Below are positions 7,790-17,974 of a stretch of DNA of 64,000 nucleotides, piece after piece. The notes under the pieces were generated by a model. It was not told the DNA's origin and searched no databases. It saw only the letters and a program-made list of their open reading frames with translations. The position numbers and the translations under genes were made by a program. The stretch spans positions 558,001-622,000 of the forward strand of contig NZ_RXZH01000002.1 in the NCBI RefSeq assembly GCF_003970385.1, read 5' to 3'. The DNA comes from Vibrio aquaticus (GTDB taxonomy: Bacteria > Pseudomonadota > Gammaproteobacteria > Enterobacterales > Vibrionaceae). The first letter of the stretch is position 1; every line of letters begins with the position of its first letter.

Positions 7790-7977
7790 AACTCTTTTCC
7801 TTACATCATTATATCTAGTCCAACATCTGCAGTATGGGCTCACTACTGTCTGAGCTAAATATGTTCGAAAACAGTGCCTAATTGACTTACGAAAGTCTCC
7901 CTTTAGACACTGTAATAATATGCTGAGAAGTTAGTATTAGTCATGAATTAAGTATGAAAGTTGACCTAGATAATGAA

Positions 7978-8017
7978 AACAAAAACCCAGCGATAGTGAT
8001 GTCACCAAAAAGCTGGG
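7978..8017 (-). terminator. terminator of the fructosamine kinase family gene
   Basis: On the minus strand GCCCAGC, a 20-base loop and GCTGGG are followed by TTTTTG, 40-80 bases past the stop at 8060. Confidence 0.65.
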
Positions 8018-8059
8018 CAGGGTTTGACAAATGTTGTAATTCTAGGTCTAAGCGGTTGA

Positions 8060-8926
8060 TTAGTAAGATAGGATGCGCTTAATCAAGATCTCTGATTGTT
8101 CTAAGTAGTGACCACCAAACTGGTTATAGTGGTTGAGCAAATGATAAAGGTTGTAAATGTCTTTGCGCTCACCATAAGCAAGATCAAGCGGAAGAATGCT
8201 TTCATAGCCTTGATAGAATTCAGGCTGGAACCCTTCAAACAACTCAGTCATGGCAATATCGCATTCGCGGTCTCCCCAGTAACACGCAGGATCATAGCAA
8301 ATAGGACCAAAGACAGAATTCGCCACATTACCATGCCATAGGTCACCATGAAGTAGGGCTGGTTTTGGTTGATGGTTCGCCAATCGACTTTGAATCAACT
8401 GAGTGAAATCGTTAATGTTGACGAGGTCGATGCCTTTTTCTTTCAACAGTTGAAGCTGCCAACCGATACGTTGCTCAGCGAAAAATCGTGCCCATTTTCT
8501 CTCCCACTTATTGGGTTGAAGTGTCGTTCCGATGTAGTTGTCGCTGTCAAACCCGTATTCTTTCTGTTCTCCCCATTGATGCAGTCGCGCTAGCTGCTGC
8601 CCAAATTGGTAACTGTGTTTGCTGTCATCGAGGGGTTTAGTGGGGATATAGTTGAGCACAATGAAAGAGTGTTCTTTTGATTTCCCGGTTAGGATGAGCT
8701 CCGGAACAAAAACGGTACGGGTTTCGTGGAGAAGCCGAATACTTTCCGCTTCGATATCAAATTTAGGCAAAAACTCGCGTCGATTCGTTTTAACAAAATA
8801 GCGCTGCTCACCGTCAGAGATCATATAACAATCGTTAATGTCACCGCCATGAACCTTAACTTTTTCGTTTATGTTATAAGAGAACAATAGAGTTTCTGAT
8901 AATTGCTTAGAGATGGCTTGCCACAT
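8060..8926 (-). CDS. fructosamine kinase family protein (ketosamine-3-kinase type)
   Basis: A 288-residue aminoglycoside-phosphotransferase-fold kinase of the fructosamine-3-kinase family (E. coli YniA type). The N-lobe contains GGDINDCY and YFVKTNRREF, with the ATP-binding lysine; the catalytic loop is LLHGDLWHGNV and the metal-binding segment YDPACYWGDRECDIAM. Relatives phosphorylate ketosamines on glycated proteins or small molecules, leading to deglycation; the substrate here is unknown. It is a single gene with its own terminator. Confidence 0.9.
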   Translation of the reverse strand: MWQAISKQLSETLLFSYNINEKVKVHGGDINDCYMISDGEQRYFVKTNRREFLPKFDIEAESIRLLHETRTVFVPELILTGKSKEHSFIVLNYIPTKPLDDSKHSYQFGQQLARLHQWGEQKEYGFDSDNYIGTTLQPNKWERKWARFFAEQRIGWQLQLLKEKGIDLVNINDFTQLIQSRLANHQPKPALLHGDLWHGNVANSVFGPICYDPACYWGDRECDIAMTELFEGFQPEFYQGYESILPLDLAYGERKDIYNLYHLLNHYNQFGGHYLEQSEILIKRILSY

Positions 8927-9274
8927 AACTTATCCCACACCCAGTTCGATATTGTTATAGTGTAGATGAAGGATTGAATGAATTCTGATTCATAGTGCAA
9001 AAAATTCAACCATTTAGAGATATTGCAGCTTACAATGACGAAACTGTGATTCTCATCATTTTCAGCTCTAGCTAGGAGCGAACCGTGGTCAACTTTTGTG
9101 ATACTTGTTCAAAATCTGATGCTAACAGTTTCTTCATACACTCTTTTGTACGGTAAGTTGGCGATGTTGTGGGAATTATCAGCAGATAAATGGGCTTTGG
9201 TTGTGTATCCTTACTGATATAGCTTACTATTACTAAAAGCCGAACTCGCCGAGTTTGTAGAATGGAGATAAACA
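8927..9274. other. intergenic region without a recognised gene
   Basis: I see no open frame, tRNA or clear hairpin terminator here. It must hold the divergent promoters of the fructosamine kinase family gene and the DUF3802 gene. A near-palindrome (GCTCTAGCTAGGAGC, around 9065-9080) is the only structure noticed. Confidence 0.5.
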
Positions 9275-9619
9275 GTGGTTGTAGAAACCGATGGCTATTT
9301 AGCGCTTATTGAACACTTAGCTTTTAACCTTGATGTTTTCGCTTCGGATGATGGTGACACGGGTTCTGAAAGTGTAGAAGATGTTGTAACCGATATGGTC
9401 GCTAGTAATATTATGTCGATCTTTGAACAAAACCCTGAGTTGCACTCTAGCGTTCGTTTTCAGCTATTGAAAGAAGCCGATTCTGTGGTTGAAGATCTTG
9501 GAGAGGTGCTTGCTGGTGTTTGGGCTAAACCTGCAACAAACGAACAGATTTCATTTCTCGATGAGTACATAGCACTACTGAAAAACCTATTTGATTCAGC
9601 CGTTGCGAAGTACGACTGA
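9275..9619 (+). CDS. DUF3802 family protein
   Basis: A 114-residue acidic, helical protein matching the DUF3802 family of vibrios and relatives. It has no signal peptide, cysteine or known catalytic motif. The start is a GTG at 9275 preceded by GGAGATAAACA. The sequence is rich in Asp and Glu, with DDGDTGSESVEDVV near the N-terminus and a C-terminal helix pair. Function is unknown; it is probably cytoplasmic. It converges on the NlpC/P60 gene, with 12 bases between stops. Confidence 0.75.
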   Translation: MVVETDGYLALIEHLAFNLDVFASDDGDTGSESVEDVVTDMVASNIMSIFEQNPELHSSVRFQLLKEADSVVEDLGEVLAGVWAKPATNEQISFLDEYIALLKNLFDSAVAKYD

Positions 9620-9631
9620 TCGATTCAACCG

Positions 9632-10156
9632 TTACAATGATGTGGGCGAGTAATTTACTCGCCTAAAGTGCCAATACTTTGATGCCCAGTATGGATTATC
9701 TAATCGAGAGATAATCACACCTTTTGATGTCGATGCGTGCATAAACTGTTTATTGCCAAGATAAACACCAACATGGCGGGTGTTTGGCGCAGTTTTGAAA
9801 AACACCAAATCACCGATCATTGCTTCCGAATACTCAATCTCTTTTCCAATTTCTACCTGAGCCAGCGTGGTTCTAGGCAGAGTCAGCCCTAAACCATCCT
9901 TATAAGCCGTTTGAACAAAGGCAGAACAGTCGACACCACCAAGCGTTGTTCCACCTAGGCGATAAGGTGCCCCCTTCCAAACTTGATAAATATCGAGCAA
10001 TGAAGATTTAGTGACTTTTTGTTGTGCAATTTGATGTTCAGAGTGAATGACGTTAGGAGTCGGTTGGTTAAAGTCGTGCTGAGATGAGCTACTGCAACCA
10101 ATAAGAAGGGAAGACAAGAGACCAAGCTGAAAATGCCTGTTTTTGATGATGCTCAT
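9632..10156 (-). CDS. NlpC/P60 (C40) peptidoglycan endopeptidase lipoprotein
   Basis: A 174-residue lipoprotein with lipobox LLIGC (Cys21) and a C40 hydrolase domain from about residue 55. The catalytic cysteine is Cys77 in GGVDCSAF, the histidine is in RHVGVYLG and the polar third residue is in FMHAS. It is of the NlpC/Spr class, which cut the D-Glu-mDAP or mDAP-D-Ala bond in murein. The start at 10156 follows GGGAG; a longer in-frame start would bury the signal peptide 22 residues inside. It converges on the DUF3802 gene. Confidence 0.88.
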   Translation of the reverse strand: MSIIKNRHFQLGLLSSLLIGCSSSSQHDFNQPTPNVIHSEHQIAQQKVTKSSLLDIYQVWKGAPYRLGGTTLGGVDCSAFVQTAYKDGLGLTLPRTTLAQVEIGKEIEYSEAMIGDLVFFKTAPNTRHVGVYLGNKQFMHASTSKGVIISRLDNPYWASKYWHFRRVNYSPTSL

Positions 10157-10312
10157 TGCCAAATTACTCCCTTCCTTGATCGAACAAAGTGACACTCTAA
10201 AAACCTTTTTTAAAGGTGTCACTACGATTCCTTAGTTTCCTACTCAAACTGAGCAAATGCGGACGCTAATCAGAGTAAACTGACAACTTACACTTGTCTA
10301 TTGTCTTAAGGT

Positions 10313-11104
10313 TTATTCGTTCCTAAACGGCTGAGTAAGCATTTTATCGATGCGCTGTTCTTGGCTAGATTGGAAAAGAGGGATGCCGATTTTAACGTCA
10401 TTATGGCCAAGTTCAGGTTGGTCACGATAAGTACCGAACCTTAGGTCCCAAACCGAGAGAAAAAATCCAAAATTAGAGTGAGTTTCTTTGGTGATCACGG
10501 AATGATGCACTCGGTGCATGTCAGGCGTCACGATGAGTTTTCGCAGGAGCCGGTCCAATTTGAGAGGTAAATAGGCGTTGCTGTGATTAAACATCGCACT
10601 GGCGTTTAGGATGATCTCGAAGATCACCACGGCGATAGGAGGAATGCCAAGTAATACAATCAACGTTATCTTAATCCACATCGAGAGCAAAATTTCTATT
10701 GGATGAAAGCGAGTGCCGGTCGTGACATCAATATCTTGGTCAGCGTGATGCATTCTGTGCAGACGCCAAAGTAGGGGAACATGATGGAAGATAAGATGCT
10801 GCACGTATATTGCCAAGTCCATCACGATGATGCTGATGATCGTCACTGGAATAATAGGTAAGTCTGCGACCAGGTTAAACAAGCCAAACTGATTCGATTG
10901 CGCCCAAACTGCAGCTTGATAAGCCAATAGCGGCATCAACAAGGTCAAACACAAAGAATTGAATGCAATCAGGCCCAGATTGTTCATCCAGCGATACCAC
11001 TTACTTTGAGTGAGTAATTTGCGAGGAGCCCGCCACTCCCAAAGGCCGCATAAGCACAGCACTAGGATGAAAAAAAACAGTCGAATTGAATCTGGGTCAT
11101 ACAT
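10313..11104 (-). CDS. sterol desaturase family membrane protein (fatty acid hydroxylase superfamily)
   Basis: A 263-residue integral membrane di-iron oxygenase. Four or five hydrophobic segments precede the histidine clusters HLIFHH, HRMHH and HRVHHS, which bind the two irons in the fatty acid hydroxylase/sterol desaturase superfamily. Bacterial members hydroxylate or desaturate lipids; the substrate cannot be told from sequence and vibrios make no sterols. The ATG at 11104 is 70 bases from the divergent tapT start. Confidence 0.87.
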   Translation of the reverse strand: MYDPDSIRLFFFILVLCLCGLWEWRAPRKLLTQSKWYRWMNNLGLIAFNSLCLTLLMPLLAYQAAVWAQSNQFGLFNLVADLPIIPVTIISIIVMDLAIYVQHLIFHHVPLLWRLHRMHHADQDIDVTTGTRFHPIEILLSMWIKITLIVLLGIPPIAVVIFEIILNASAMFNHSNAYLPLKLDRLLRKLIVTPDMHRVHHSVITKETHSNFGFFLSVWDLRFGTYRDQPELGHNDVKIGIPLFQSSQEQRIDKMLTQPFRNE

Positions 11105-11174
11105 GGTTCTAGTCCTTGCAACTCCACGTTGAGTGAGTAAACTTGCTCTCCCTGTTCATTATCTACGATACTCC

Positions 11175-11915
11175 ATGAGAATCCACGCCTTTCATCATTT
11201 ATATCAACAGCGTTTAGCCCAATCGACCAAACCATTTAATGCACGGGGCAGCAAAGTTGTTCGTTGCCAATATTGCCAAGTGTCGCAGAAAGACTGCTTG
11301 TGCGAACATCAGCCTGACATCAAAAGCGATGTGGCAGTGATGCTGATCTTGTCTGAAAACGAAGTGTTTAAGCCGAGCAATACTGGGCGACTAATACTTG
11401 ATACTGTACAAGAAGGCTATGCGTATCAATGGAGCCGAACAGAACCCGCCCAAGAGATGTTGGATGTGCTTGCTGATCCTCAATATCAACCAATCGTTGT
11501 TTTCCCTGACGAGTACGTTGAGCAGAAAGAGCGTTTGCTGTTTAGTGAAACGCAGCCCTTGAACTCTGACAAAAAACCATTGATGATTTTCCTTGATGGC
11601 AGCTGGCGTGAAGCAAGGCGTATCTTTAAAAAGTCCCCTTATCTTGATGGCTTGCCGGTTATGTCGATCAATCCGAGTGAAGTGTCTAAGTACATGATGC
11701 GCCGCTCTGACAATGAGCAACATTTAGCAACGGCAGAAGTAGCGATTTTGGTCCTAAAAGCATTAGGTCGTGAACATGCTTCAAATGTACTGGCTGATTG
11801 GTTTGGTGTCTTTCGCGAATCTTACATGAACAGCAAGACAAGGCATAAACCAGATGAGACAAGACCAGCGCTACAGCGATACCTAGCGCAGAAACCGAAT
11901 CATCAAGTCGATTAA
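11175..11915 (+). CDS. tapT: DTW-domain tRNA-uridine aminocarboxypropyltransferase
   Basis: A 246-residue DTW-domain enzyme expected to transfer the 3-amino-3-carboxypropyl group of S-adenosylmethionine to uridine 47 of tRNA (acp3U). An N-terminal zinc cluster (CQYCQVSQKDCLCEHQP) and the C-terminal core LDGSWREARR are visible; DGSW stands in for the family's D-x-x-W motif. I choose the ATG at 11175 (MRIHAFHHLY); a GTG start 14 codons upstream is possible but neither has a strong ribosome site. It is a single gene divergent from the sterol-desaturase-family gene. Confidence 0.85.
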   Translation: MRIHAFHHLYQQRLAQSTKPFNARGSKVVRCQYCQVSQKDCLCEHQPDIKSDVAVMLILSENEVFKPSNTGRLILDTVQEGYAYQWSRTEPAQEMLDVLADPQYQPIVVFPDEYVEQKERLLFSETQPLNSDKKPLMIFLDGSWREARRIFKKSPYLDGLPVMSINPSEVSKYMMRRSDNEQHLATAEVAILVLKALGREHASNVLADWFGVFRESYMNSKTRHKPDETRPALQRYLAQKPNHQVD

Positions 11916-12075
11916 AAAAGAGAAACGGCTCTAATAAATAGGCTTTGGTTGGACAGAGACTGTTCAGTTAAGGCGACCTACAGGCTAAATCGGTGCTAAA
12001 TCACAGTTTGCAGGCCTATCAATATGGATAATGCCCTAATTCATATTTTTATAAGTTTGTTCTGGGAGAGAAACA

Positions 12076-12984
12076 ATGTACTACGGCTTTGACGTTGGTG
12101 GCACTAAGATCGAGTTCGGTGCGTTTAACGAAAAGTTGGAAAGGGTAGCAACGGAACGTGTGCCAACCCCAACCGAAGATTACGGACAATTGGTTGATAC
12201 CATTGCAGGATTAGTCAATAAATACGACCAAGAGTTTGGTTGTGAAGGCAAAATTGGCCTAGGTCTTCCGGGAATGGAAGATGCAGATGACGCAACGGTA
12301 CTCACCGTTAACGTTCCTGCGGCGAAAGGCAAAACATTGCGTGCTGATTTAGAAGCAAAAATTGGCCGTAGCGTAAAAATTGAAAATGACGCGAACTGTT
12401 TTGCGCTGTCAGAAGCGTGGGATGATGAGCTTCAAGGCGAACCTTCAGTGATGGGCTTAATTCTAGGTACTGGTTTCGGTGGCGGCCTTATCTATGATGG
12501 CGCTGTGTTTGGCGGTCGAAATAACGTAGCAGGCGAGTTAGGCCACATGCGACTACCCATTGACGCATGGTTCCACCTTGGTGACAACGCACCGCTTCTT
12601 GGCTGTGGCTGTGGTAAGAAGGGCTGTCTTGATAGTTATCTATCGGGCCGTGGCTTTGAGCTGCTTTACGCCCATTACTTTGGCGAAGAAAAGAAAGCGA
12701 TCGAGATCATCAAAGCTCATGAGCAAGGCGAAGAGAAAGCGGTTGAGCACGTTGAACGTTTCATGGAGCTACTCGCAATCTGTTTTGCTAACATCTTTAC
12801 TGGTAATGACCCTCATGTGGTGGCATTGGGCGGTGGTTTATCAAACTTCGAACTTATCTACGAAGAGATGCCAAAACGTATTCCTAAATACCTACTGTCA
12901 GTAGCGAAATGTCCAAAGATCATTAAGGCGAAGCACGGCGATTCAGGCGGTGTTCGCGGCGCAGCATTCCTAAACATTAAGTAA
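12076..12984 (+). CDS. nagK: N-acetylglucosamine kinase (ROK family)
   Basis: A 302-residue ROK kinase that phosphorylates N-acetylglucosamine at O6, salvaging sugar from murein or chitin breakdown. It has the ATP-binding DVGGTK at residue 6, the catalytic aspartate in ENDANC, the sugar-binding stretch GELGHMRLP and the ROK zinc motif GCGCGKKGC. Sequence and length match E. coli NagK. GGGAGAGAAACA is a good ribosome site. A strong bidirectional terminator follows. Confidence 0.94.
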   Translation: MYYGFDVGGTKIEFGAFNEKLERVATERVPTPTEDYGQLVDTIAGLVNKYDQEFGCEGKIGLGLPGMEDADDATVLTVNVPAAKGKTLRADLEAKIGRSVKIENDANCFALSEAWDDELQGEPSVMGLILGTGFGGGLIYDGAVFGGRNNVAGELGHMRLPIDAWFHLGDNAPLLGCGCGKKGCLDSYLSGRGFELLYAHYFGEEKKAIEIIKAHEQGEEKAVEHVERFMELLAICFANIFTGNDPHVVALGGGLSNFELIYEEMPKRIPKYLLSVAKCPKIIKAKHGDSGGVRGAAFLNIK

Positions 12985-13020
12985 TGAATGCTCCCTTTAA
13001 CTAGGGTGAATGAATAACAA

Positions 13021-13050
13021 AAAAGAGCTTGCCACGGCAAGCTCTTTTTT
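13021..13050. terminator. bidirectional terminator between nagK and the DUF2960 gene
   Basis: GAGCTTGCC, loop AC, GGCAAGCTC with A-rich and T-rich flanks on both sides. Confidence 0.9.
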
Positions 13051-13066
13051 ATGCTTAAGCGCAAGG

Positions 13067-13333
13067 CTATTGCTTCTTTTTACCAACGCCGAGGTTTTCT
13101 TTCTGTGCCAGCGTAATGCGACCAAAACCAAGCTTTCTGAAGTGATTGTCGCGATAATTGCGCATTGATTTTGTATCAGAGATCGCTTCGATCTGCTGTT
13201 CCATTTTTAGATACTCAGAGATATCAATACCTTCCGCTTCTGCGACGGCTTCATGAATATTACGGTGTTGTTGGTAAGAGAACGTCAGTGTTTTCTCTTC
13301 TTCTTTGTAGGTATACAGGATTGTACGAGCCAT
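13067..13333 (-). CDS. DUF2960 family protein
   Basis: An 88-residue basic protein matching the DUF2960 family found in Vibrio and Shewanella. Start chosen at 13333 (MARTILYTY), preceded by GGAAACACTC; an earlier in-frame start adds only four residues. Visible features are an N-terminal strand pair, a helix with HEAVAEAEGIDISEYL and a lysine-rich tail (GVGKKKQ). No enzyme motif. It is separated from moeA by a terminator and is probably transcribed alone. Confidence 0.75.
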   Translation of the reverse strand: MARTILYTYKEEEKTLTFSYQQHRNIHEAVAEAEGIDISEYLKMEQQIEAISDTKSMRNYRDNHFRKLGFGRITLAQKENLGVGKKKQ

Positions 13334-13351
13334 GAGTGTTTCCAAATCGAT

Positions 13352-13377
13352 AAAACAAAAGGCCAGCAGCGCTGGCC
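13352..13377 (-). terminator. terminator of the mobA/mobB-moeA unit
   Basis: GGCCAGC, loop, GCTGGCC at 13361-13377, followed on the minus strand by TTTTGTTTTA. Confidence 0.85.
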
Positions 13378-13389
13378 TGAGTTGATGGG

Positions 13390-15165
13390 CTAGATTCTGC
13401 CTTGAAGTGGGATGATTGTCACGCTTTCTCCGGTTTTAACCGTATCTACAGCGGGAGAAACCTCAATCAAACAGTTTGCTTCACTCATAGAGCGTAAAAT
13501 ACCTGAGCCTTGCTTTCCTGTCGTACGAACCGTCAGTTGACCGCGTGCGTCTAATTCGTAGATACCGCGGCTAAATTCAGTGCGTCCTTGGCGAGAGCGC
13601 AGATCTTCCGTCGCAATGGCATTCACTTTAAGCGGCTGCCAATTCACTTCACCTTGCATCTTACGCAGTGCGGGCTCAACGAAATTAATGAATGACACCA
13701 TAACTGCAACGGGGTTACCCGGAAGACCAAAGAAAGGCTTATTGTTGATTTGACCGAAAGCAAGAGGGCGCCCCGGACGCATGTTGATGCGCCAGAAATC
13801 AATTTGACCTAACTTATCCAGTGCTAACTTAATGTAGTCGGCATCACCAACCGAAACGCCGCCAGAAGTAATAACCACGTCTGCTTGCTGGGAGGCGTTC
13901 TCCAGCGCTTCAATCATGAGTGCTTCATTGTCTTCAATAATGCCGAAGTCGAGAATCTCACAACCTAGATTGTTGAGCATGCCCATAATGGTGAAGCGAT
14001 TGGAATCATAGATCGCGTTTTCTTGCTGTTCGCTTCCTGGAGCTTGGACTTCATCACCAGTAGAAAAGATGGCGACTTTTAGCTTACGAAATACCTCACA
14101 CTGACCGAAACCAAGTGACGCTATCATGCCCATTTCTGGTGAAGCAAAACGTTGGCCCTTTTCGAAGACAGCGCTTCCTTTCGCGAGATCTTCACCCGCT
14201 TGGCGAACGTTTTGGCCGACCTTAATGCTTGCATTAAACGTGACCTTGTCACCTTCTTGTTGTGCTTGCTCGCGCATGATAACGGTATCAGCATTTTCAG
14301 GCGTTGGCGCGCCAGTCATGATTTTAACCGCTTGGCCTTTTTCTAATGGCTTATCGTAAGCGTGGCCAGCTAAGACTTCTGCGACAACGTCAAAGTCGCT
14401 CAATTCTGCGTCTTCACCTCGGATAGCGTACCCATCCATTGCTGAATTGGTGTACTGAGGCACATTCACAGGTGAAGAAACGTCATTCGCGAGCACGCGA
14501 CCTACCGTATCAGCGATAGAGCAGCCTTCCACTTCTTGTACTGGTGCAACGAGAGACAAGATTTTTTCTTGCCCTTGTGTGACAGATAGGAAAGCAGGGG
14601 AAAGTGTATCGCAACAAGCGCCTTCACTCTTTTGAGCTTTTGGCTGATTGTTCTGCTGCGCATAATCGATAACAAACTGTGCGATGGCATCAAGGTCATT
14701 GATGTTCATTTGCGGCAATGAAGAATCGGTCACGTTACTGTCAGCGGCAATAGCGATGATGTTGTTGTCACTCGGATACAACCAAGGTTTACCCACGACT
14801 TCACGATGAAGCTCGATTTTTGGGAAGGCGATGTTCTTACAGCCCTCTACCAAAATGATATCAAGCTTATCAGTGTCAAAGCGGGTGAGCAGATAGTCGA
14901 ATTCAGATTCTGACTCTGGGGTTTCCGTCATTAATGCATAACGATTACGAGAAGAGATCAGCATTTGAGAGGCGCCCGCTTTTCTTAAACGGTAGCTGTC
15001 TTTGCCTTCTTTATCGACGTCGAAGTTATGATGGGCATGTTTCAACATACCAATACGTAACCCAGCATTGGTCAGTTTAGGAAGTAGGGCCTCAAGAAGC
15101 GTTGTTTTGCCTGTGCCTGAGTACGCAGCAAAGCCTAAGATCGGAATAGGTAATTGGATGTTCAT
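13390..15165 (-). CDS. MobB-MoeA fusion: molybdopterin-guanine dinucleotide adaptor and molybdopterin molybdotransferase
   Basis: A 591-residue two-part protein. Residues 1 to about 170 are MobB, a GTP-binding adaptor with P-loop [13 protein letters not shown] (near residue 16). Residues from about 195 to the end are MoeA, which inserts molybdate into adenylated molybdopterin; seen are [20 protein letters not shown] and GLPGNPVAV. The linker contains [14 protein letters not shown]. The gene overlaps mobA by four bases (ATGA), giving one unit for the last steps of Mo-bis-MGD synthesis. In E. coli the two parts are separate genes, though fusions are known in Vibrio. The likely client is the formate dehydrogenase at 34.9 kb. 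Confidence 0.93.
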   Translation of the reverse strand: MNIQLPIPILGFAAYSGTGKTTLLEALLPKLTNAGLRIGMLKHAHHNFDVDKEGKDSYRLRKAGASQMLISSRNRYALMTETPESESEFDYLLTRFDTDKLDIILVEGCKNIAFPKIELHREVVGKPWLYPSDNNIIAIAADSNVTDSSLPQMNINDLDAIAQFVIDYAQQNNQPKAQKSEGACCDTLSPAFLSVTQGQEKILSLVAPVQEVEGCSIADTVGRVLANDVSSPVNVPQYTNSAMDGYAIRGEDAELSDFDVVAEVLAGHAYDKPLEKGQAVKIMTGAPTPENADTVIMREQAQQEGDKVTFNASIKVGQNVRQAGEDLAKGSAVFEKGQRFASPEMGMIASLGFGQCEVFRKLKVAIFSTGDEVQAPGSEQQENAIYDSNRFTIMGMLNNLGCEILDFGIIEDNEALMIEALENASQQADVVITSGGVSVGDADYIKLALDKLGQIDFWRINMRPGRPLAFGQINNKPFFGLPGNPVAVMVSFINFVEPALRKMQGEVNWQPLKVNAIATEDLRSRQGRTEFSRGIYELDARGQLTVRTTGKQGSGILRSMSEANCLIEVSPAVDTVKTGESVTIIPLQGRI

Positions 15166-15749
15166 GAATTAATGGTACCAAAATGGGCCAATTCGTCTGG
15201 CGTATTCAAATTGACAAAACATTGCGGAGAGTCACTAAAGTCAACGTATTGTGTGTGACATTCATTGTAGAGCAAGATGATCTTTCTATCGCCACGTTCT
15301 AAAAATGCGGTTAAGCGATCTAACACACGCTTGCGGTAAAGGGTGAAAACAGGCTGTTGATGGTCACCATCGTGGGCCACTAAGATTTCACTCTCTTCAT
15401 TCACGGCTTGGCAAAATCGCTCAACCAGATCCATATTGATCTGCGGGCTATCACATGGCACAAAACCTACCCATTCGGTATCAGCGTGACAGAGACCGGC
15501 GTGAATGCCGCCCATTGGTCCAGGAAAGTTTTGGAACTGATCGCTAAATACGACACCGTATTTCTCATAGGTCGCAATGTTTCTATTTGCATTGACTAAG
15601 ATGCGATCAGTTTGTGAAGAAAGGCGTTCAATAACATGCTCGATGAGTGGCTTATTATTGAGTTGGACGAGCCCTTTATCTTGGCCGCCCATTCGGCTTG
15701 CTTGCCCACCAGCTAGAATTACCCAGCTAGTTTGCTTTGGAAGAAGCAT
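15162..15749 (-). CDS. mobA: molybdenum cofactor guanylyltransferase MobA
   Basis: A 195-residue nucleotidyltransferase that joins GMP from GTP to Mo-molybdopterin, making the MGD form used by DMSO-reductase-family enzymes. The signature [16 protein letters not shown] is at residues 12-27, with [10 protein letters not shown] and the metal-binding FVPCDSPQI further on. It overlaps mobB-moeA by four bases and the end of tupC by 23, so the cofactor genes and the tungstate importer appear to be one operon. Confidence 0.93.
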   Translation of the reverse strand: MLLPKQTSWVILAGGQASRMGGQDKGLVQLNNKPLIEHVIERLSSQTDRILVNANRNIATYEKYGVVFSDQFQNFPGPMGGIHAGLCHADTEWVGFVPCDSPQINMDLVERFCQAVNEESEILVAHDGDHQQPVFTLYRKRVLDRLTAFLERGDRKIILLYNECHTQYVDFSDSPQCFVNLNTPDELAHFGTINS

Positions 15750-16443
15750 ATGGTTTATTTAACTCTTTATCTGAAATTACTTGTAGCAGAGGAGACTCTA
15801 TCAAAGTTGCCTCTTTTATCCACCATTGTTTACGGCATAGTTCGGTTAGAGCGTTCTGTTGGTGACTGGTAATGACTAAACTGGACCCTCGGTCGAGTAA
15901 GTCTTGAGCCATCACCACCAAACGTTCGATAGATTCTTGATCAAGAGAAGCACTTGGCTCATCCATTAATAGGATTGATGGTCTTAAGATCCATGCTCTT
16001 GCCATAGCAACGCGTTGCTTCTCACCGCCTGATAGAACCGAAATATGTTCATCCGCTAATGTCTCTAACCCTACCATGCGTAATGCATTGATAACTTGAG
16101 CTCGCTTATCTTTTGCTTCTTCTCTGTGATAACGAATACCATAAACAACGTTTTCGTACACACTGCCATCAAATAGATAAGGAGACTGATGCAGATAAAT
16201 AACGTCTTTTCGGCCTGTACGAGGGAATAGCTTATGCAGCCAAGTATCGTTAGGGGCTTCAACCTTGCCCGTGGTGGGTTTGACTAATCCAGACAATATC
16301 TTCAATAACGTGGTTTTACCAACGCCATTATCGCCCTTGAGATAAATGGCATCATTTGGGCCGATAGACAAAGTCGGAATATGGAATAGAACACGATCTT
16401 TGAAACGCATTGAAAGTTGCTGCGCGGTTATTTTTATCGTCAT
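15727..16443 (-). CDS. tupC: tungstate ABC transporter ATP-binding protein TupC
   Basis: A 238-residue ABC ATPase: Walker [12 protein letters not shown] (about residue 36), signature [14 protein letters not shown], Walker [13 protein letters not shown] and switch histidine in VITSHQQ. With TupA and TupB it imports tungstate. Stop of tupB and start of tupC are seven bases apart, and tupC overlaps mobA. The assignment rests on TupA. Confidence 0.88.
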   Translation of the reverse strand: MTIKITAQQLSMRFKDRVLFHIPTLSIGPNDAIYLKGDNGVGKTTLLKILSGLVKPTTGKVEAPNDTWLHKLFPRTGRKDVIYLHQSPYLFDGSVYENVVYGIRYHREEAKDKRAQVINALRMVGLETLADEHISVLSGGEKQRVAMARAWILRPSILLMDEPSASLDQESIERLVVMAQDLLDRGSSLVITSHQQNALTELCRKQWWIKEATLIESPLLQVISDKELNKPYASSKAN

Positions 16444-16450
16444 ACAGCAC

Positions 16451-17149
16451 CTAACTCCTTAAATAGCCTTTGCCACGCATGCTGGTTAGCATGAAATTCA
16501 AAACCAGAGCGAGGGTCAATAGCACGATACCAAGTGCCACACCTTGAGCGAAAGCGCCTTTATGACTTTCCATTGCAATGGCAGTAGGGATGTTTCGTGT
16601 GATCCCCATAATATTGCCGCCAACCATGGTTGAACAACCGACTTCAGTCACAATGCGCGAGAAAGCGGCAATGGCTGCAGCAAGAAGAGGAAAACGCGTT
16701 TCCCAAATCATAGTCGCAACAATACGAGGGATCGATGCACCTAAGGTGATCGAGGTTTCAACCGCACGGCGATCGCTTGATTGTAAAGCGCCGTGCATCA
16801 TTGAAACGAGAACAGGGAAGCCTATGAGCATTTGCCCGACAATCATGGCTTGTTGGGTGAACAACATTTGCCAGTCGCCTAGGGGACCAGAGCGTGACAG
16901 CATCATGTATAGCAGTAAGCCAATCACAACGGTAGGAATGGCTTGAAGCGTATTCACCAAAGAAAGCAGCAGCCATTTGCCCCTAAAATTGGTGTAGGCG
17001 AGTACAAACGACAACAGGATTGCAGGAAGCAACACAATTGAAATCGCAGACAAAGAAACGCTAAAGGAGACCGCAACGATCTCCCACAGTTCAGCGTCAA
17101 AACTCACTAATAACTTGAGTGCATCAAGCGTGGTTTGCCATAGGCTCAT
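16451..17149 (-). CDS. tupB: tungstate ABC transporter permease TupB
   Basis: A 232-residue inner-membrane permease with about five transmembrane segments. The EAA-type loop that docks to the ATPase is visible as SITLGASIPRIVATMIWETR. It belongs to the molybdate/tungstate permease group. Six bases separate it from tupA and seven from tupC, in a tight operon. Confidence 0.88.
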   Translation of the reverse strand: MSLWQTTLDALKLLVSFDAELWEIVAVSFSVSLSAISIVLLPAILLSFVLAYTNFRGKWLLLSLVNTLQAIPTVVIGLLLYMMLSRSGPLGDWQMLFTQQAMIVGQMLIGFPVLVSMMHGALQSSDRRAVETSITLGASIPRIVATMIWETRFPLLAAAIAAFSRIVTEVGCSTMVGGNIMGITRNIPTAIAMESHKGAFAQGVALGIVLLTLALVLNFMLTSMRGKGYLRS

Positions 17150-17155
17150 AGGGTG

Positions 17156-17974
17156 TTATTTCTCGTTCGCGTTAGCAACAAACAGTTGTTTGCCGTTTAA
17201 CTTGAACTCGTTAATCAGTTTTTGGCCACGAGGCGTTACCAACCAATCACTGAACTCTTTCGCACCTTGGTAGTTGATGCTTGGGTAACGCTCAGGATTT
17301 ACAAGGATCACTTGATATGGGTTAAACAGCTGCTTGTCGCCTTGGAAAAGGATCTCGAGATCAAGCTTATTGTTGTAGGCCAACCAAGTACCACGATCAG
17401 TCATTGTGTAGCCTTGCATTTCGTTGGCCATGTTAAGCGTTGGGCCCATGCCTTGACCAACACTGCGGTAACCACCAAAGTTTGGTTCAATTTGGCTCTG
17501 TTCCCAAATGCCTTTCTCTTTTTTGTGTGTACCAGAGTCATCGCCGCGAGAAACGAACGTTACGTTATTGGTCGCGATGCTCTTAAATACGCCTGGAACA
17601 TTCTTTTGCTCAGCAATCTTTGCTGGATCTGAATGTGGACCAACAATCACAAAATCGTTATACATCAGTTTTCTAGGAAGAACGCCATAACCTTTCTCAA
17701 CGAAGTTCGCTTCAGCTTTTGGTGCGTGAGTCATCACCAAATCCACATCGCCATTTTCACCCATCTTGAGAGATTTACCCGTACCGGCAGCAATAACATC
17801 AACCGTATAACCGGTATCTTTAGTGAATTGAGGTAATAAGTAATCCAATAGACCTGAGTGGTAGGTGCTGGTTGTGGTTGCTAAGCGAACATGAGGATTG
17901 TCACCCGCTGATGAAGCCGAGTAACTGACTAGGGCCAAAGACGCTGTTGCTAAAGTAAAAGTGATAGCTTTCAT
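17156..17974 (-). CDS. tupA: tungstate-binding protein TupA
   Basis: A 272-residue periplasmic binding protein with a signal peptide (cleavage near residue 22, SYSASSAG). Just after it comes LATTTSTYHSGLLDYL; the TTTS motif binds the oxyanion in TupA proteins and separates them from ModA. Further TupA-type segments are GDVDLVMTHAPKAE and SRGDDSGTHKKE. It should give high-affinity tungstate uptake. The promoter lies in the 256-base gap shared with the two-component system. Confidence 0.92.
   Translation of the reverse strand: MKAITFTLATASLALVSYSASSAGDNPHVRLATTTSTYHSGLLDYLLPQFTKDTGYTVDVIAAGTGKSLKMGENGDVDLVMTHAPKAEANFVEKGYGVLPRKLMYNDFVIVGPHSDPAKIAEQKNVPGVFKSIATNNVTFVSRGDDSGTHKKEKGIWEQSQIEPNFGGYRSVGQGMGPTLNMANEMQGYTMTDRGTWLAYNNKLDLEILFQGDKQLFNPYQVILVNPERYPSINYQGAKEFSDWLVTPRGQKLINEFKLNGKQLFVANANEK

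Noticed and set aside
15350..15365. Palindrome GATGGTCACCATC taken as a matS-like site
   Set aside because: It lacks the GTGAC-N3-GTCAC arrangement and lies in mobA coding sequence, so it is probably chance.
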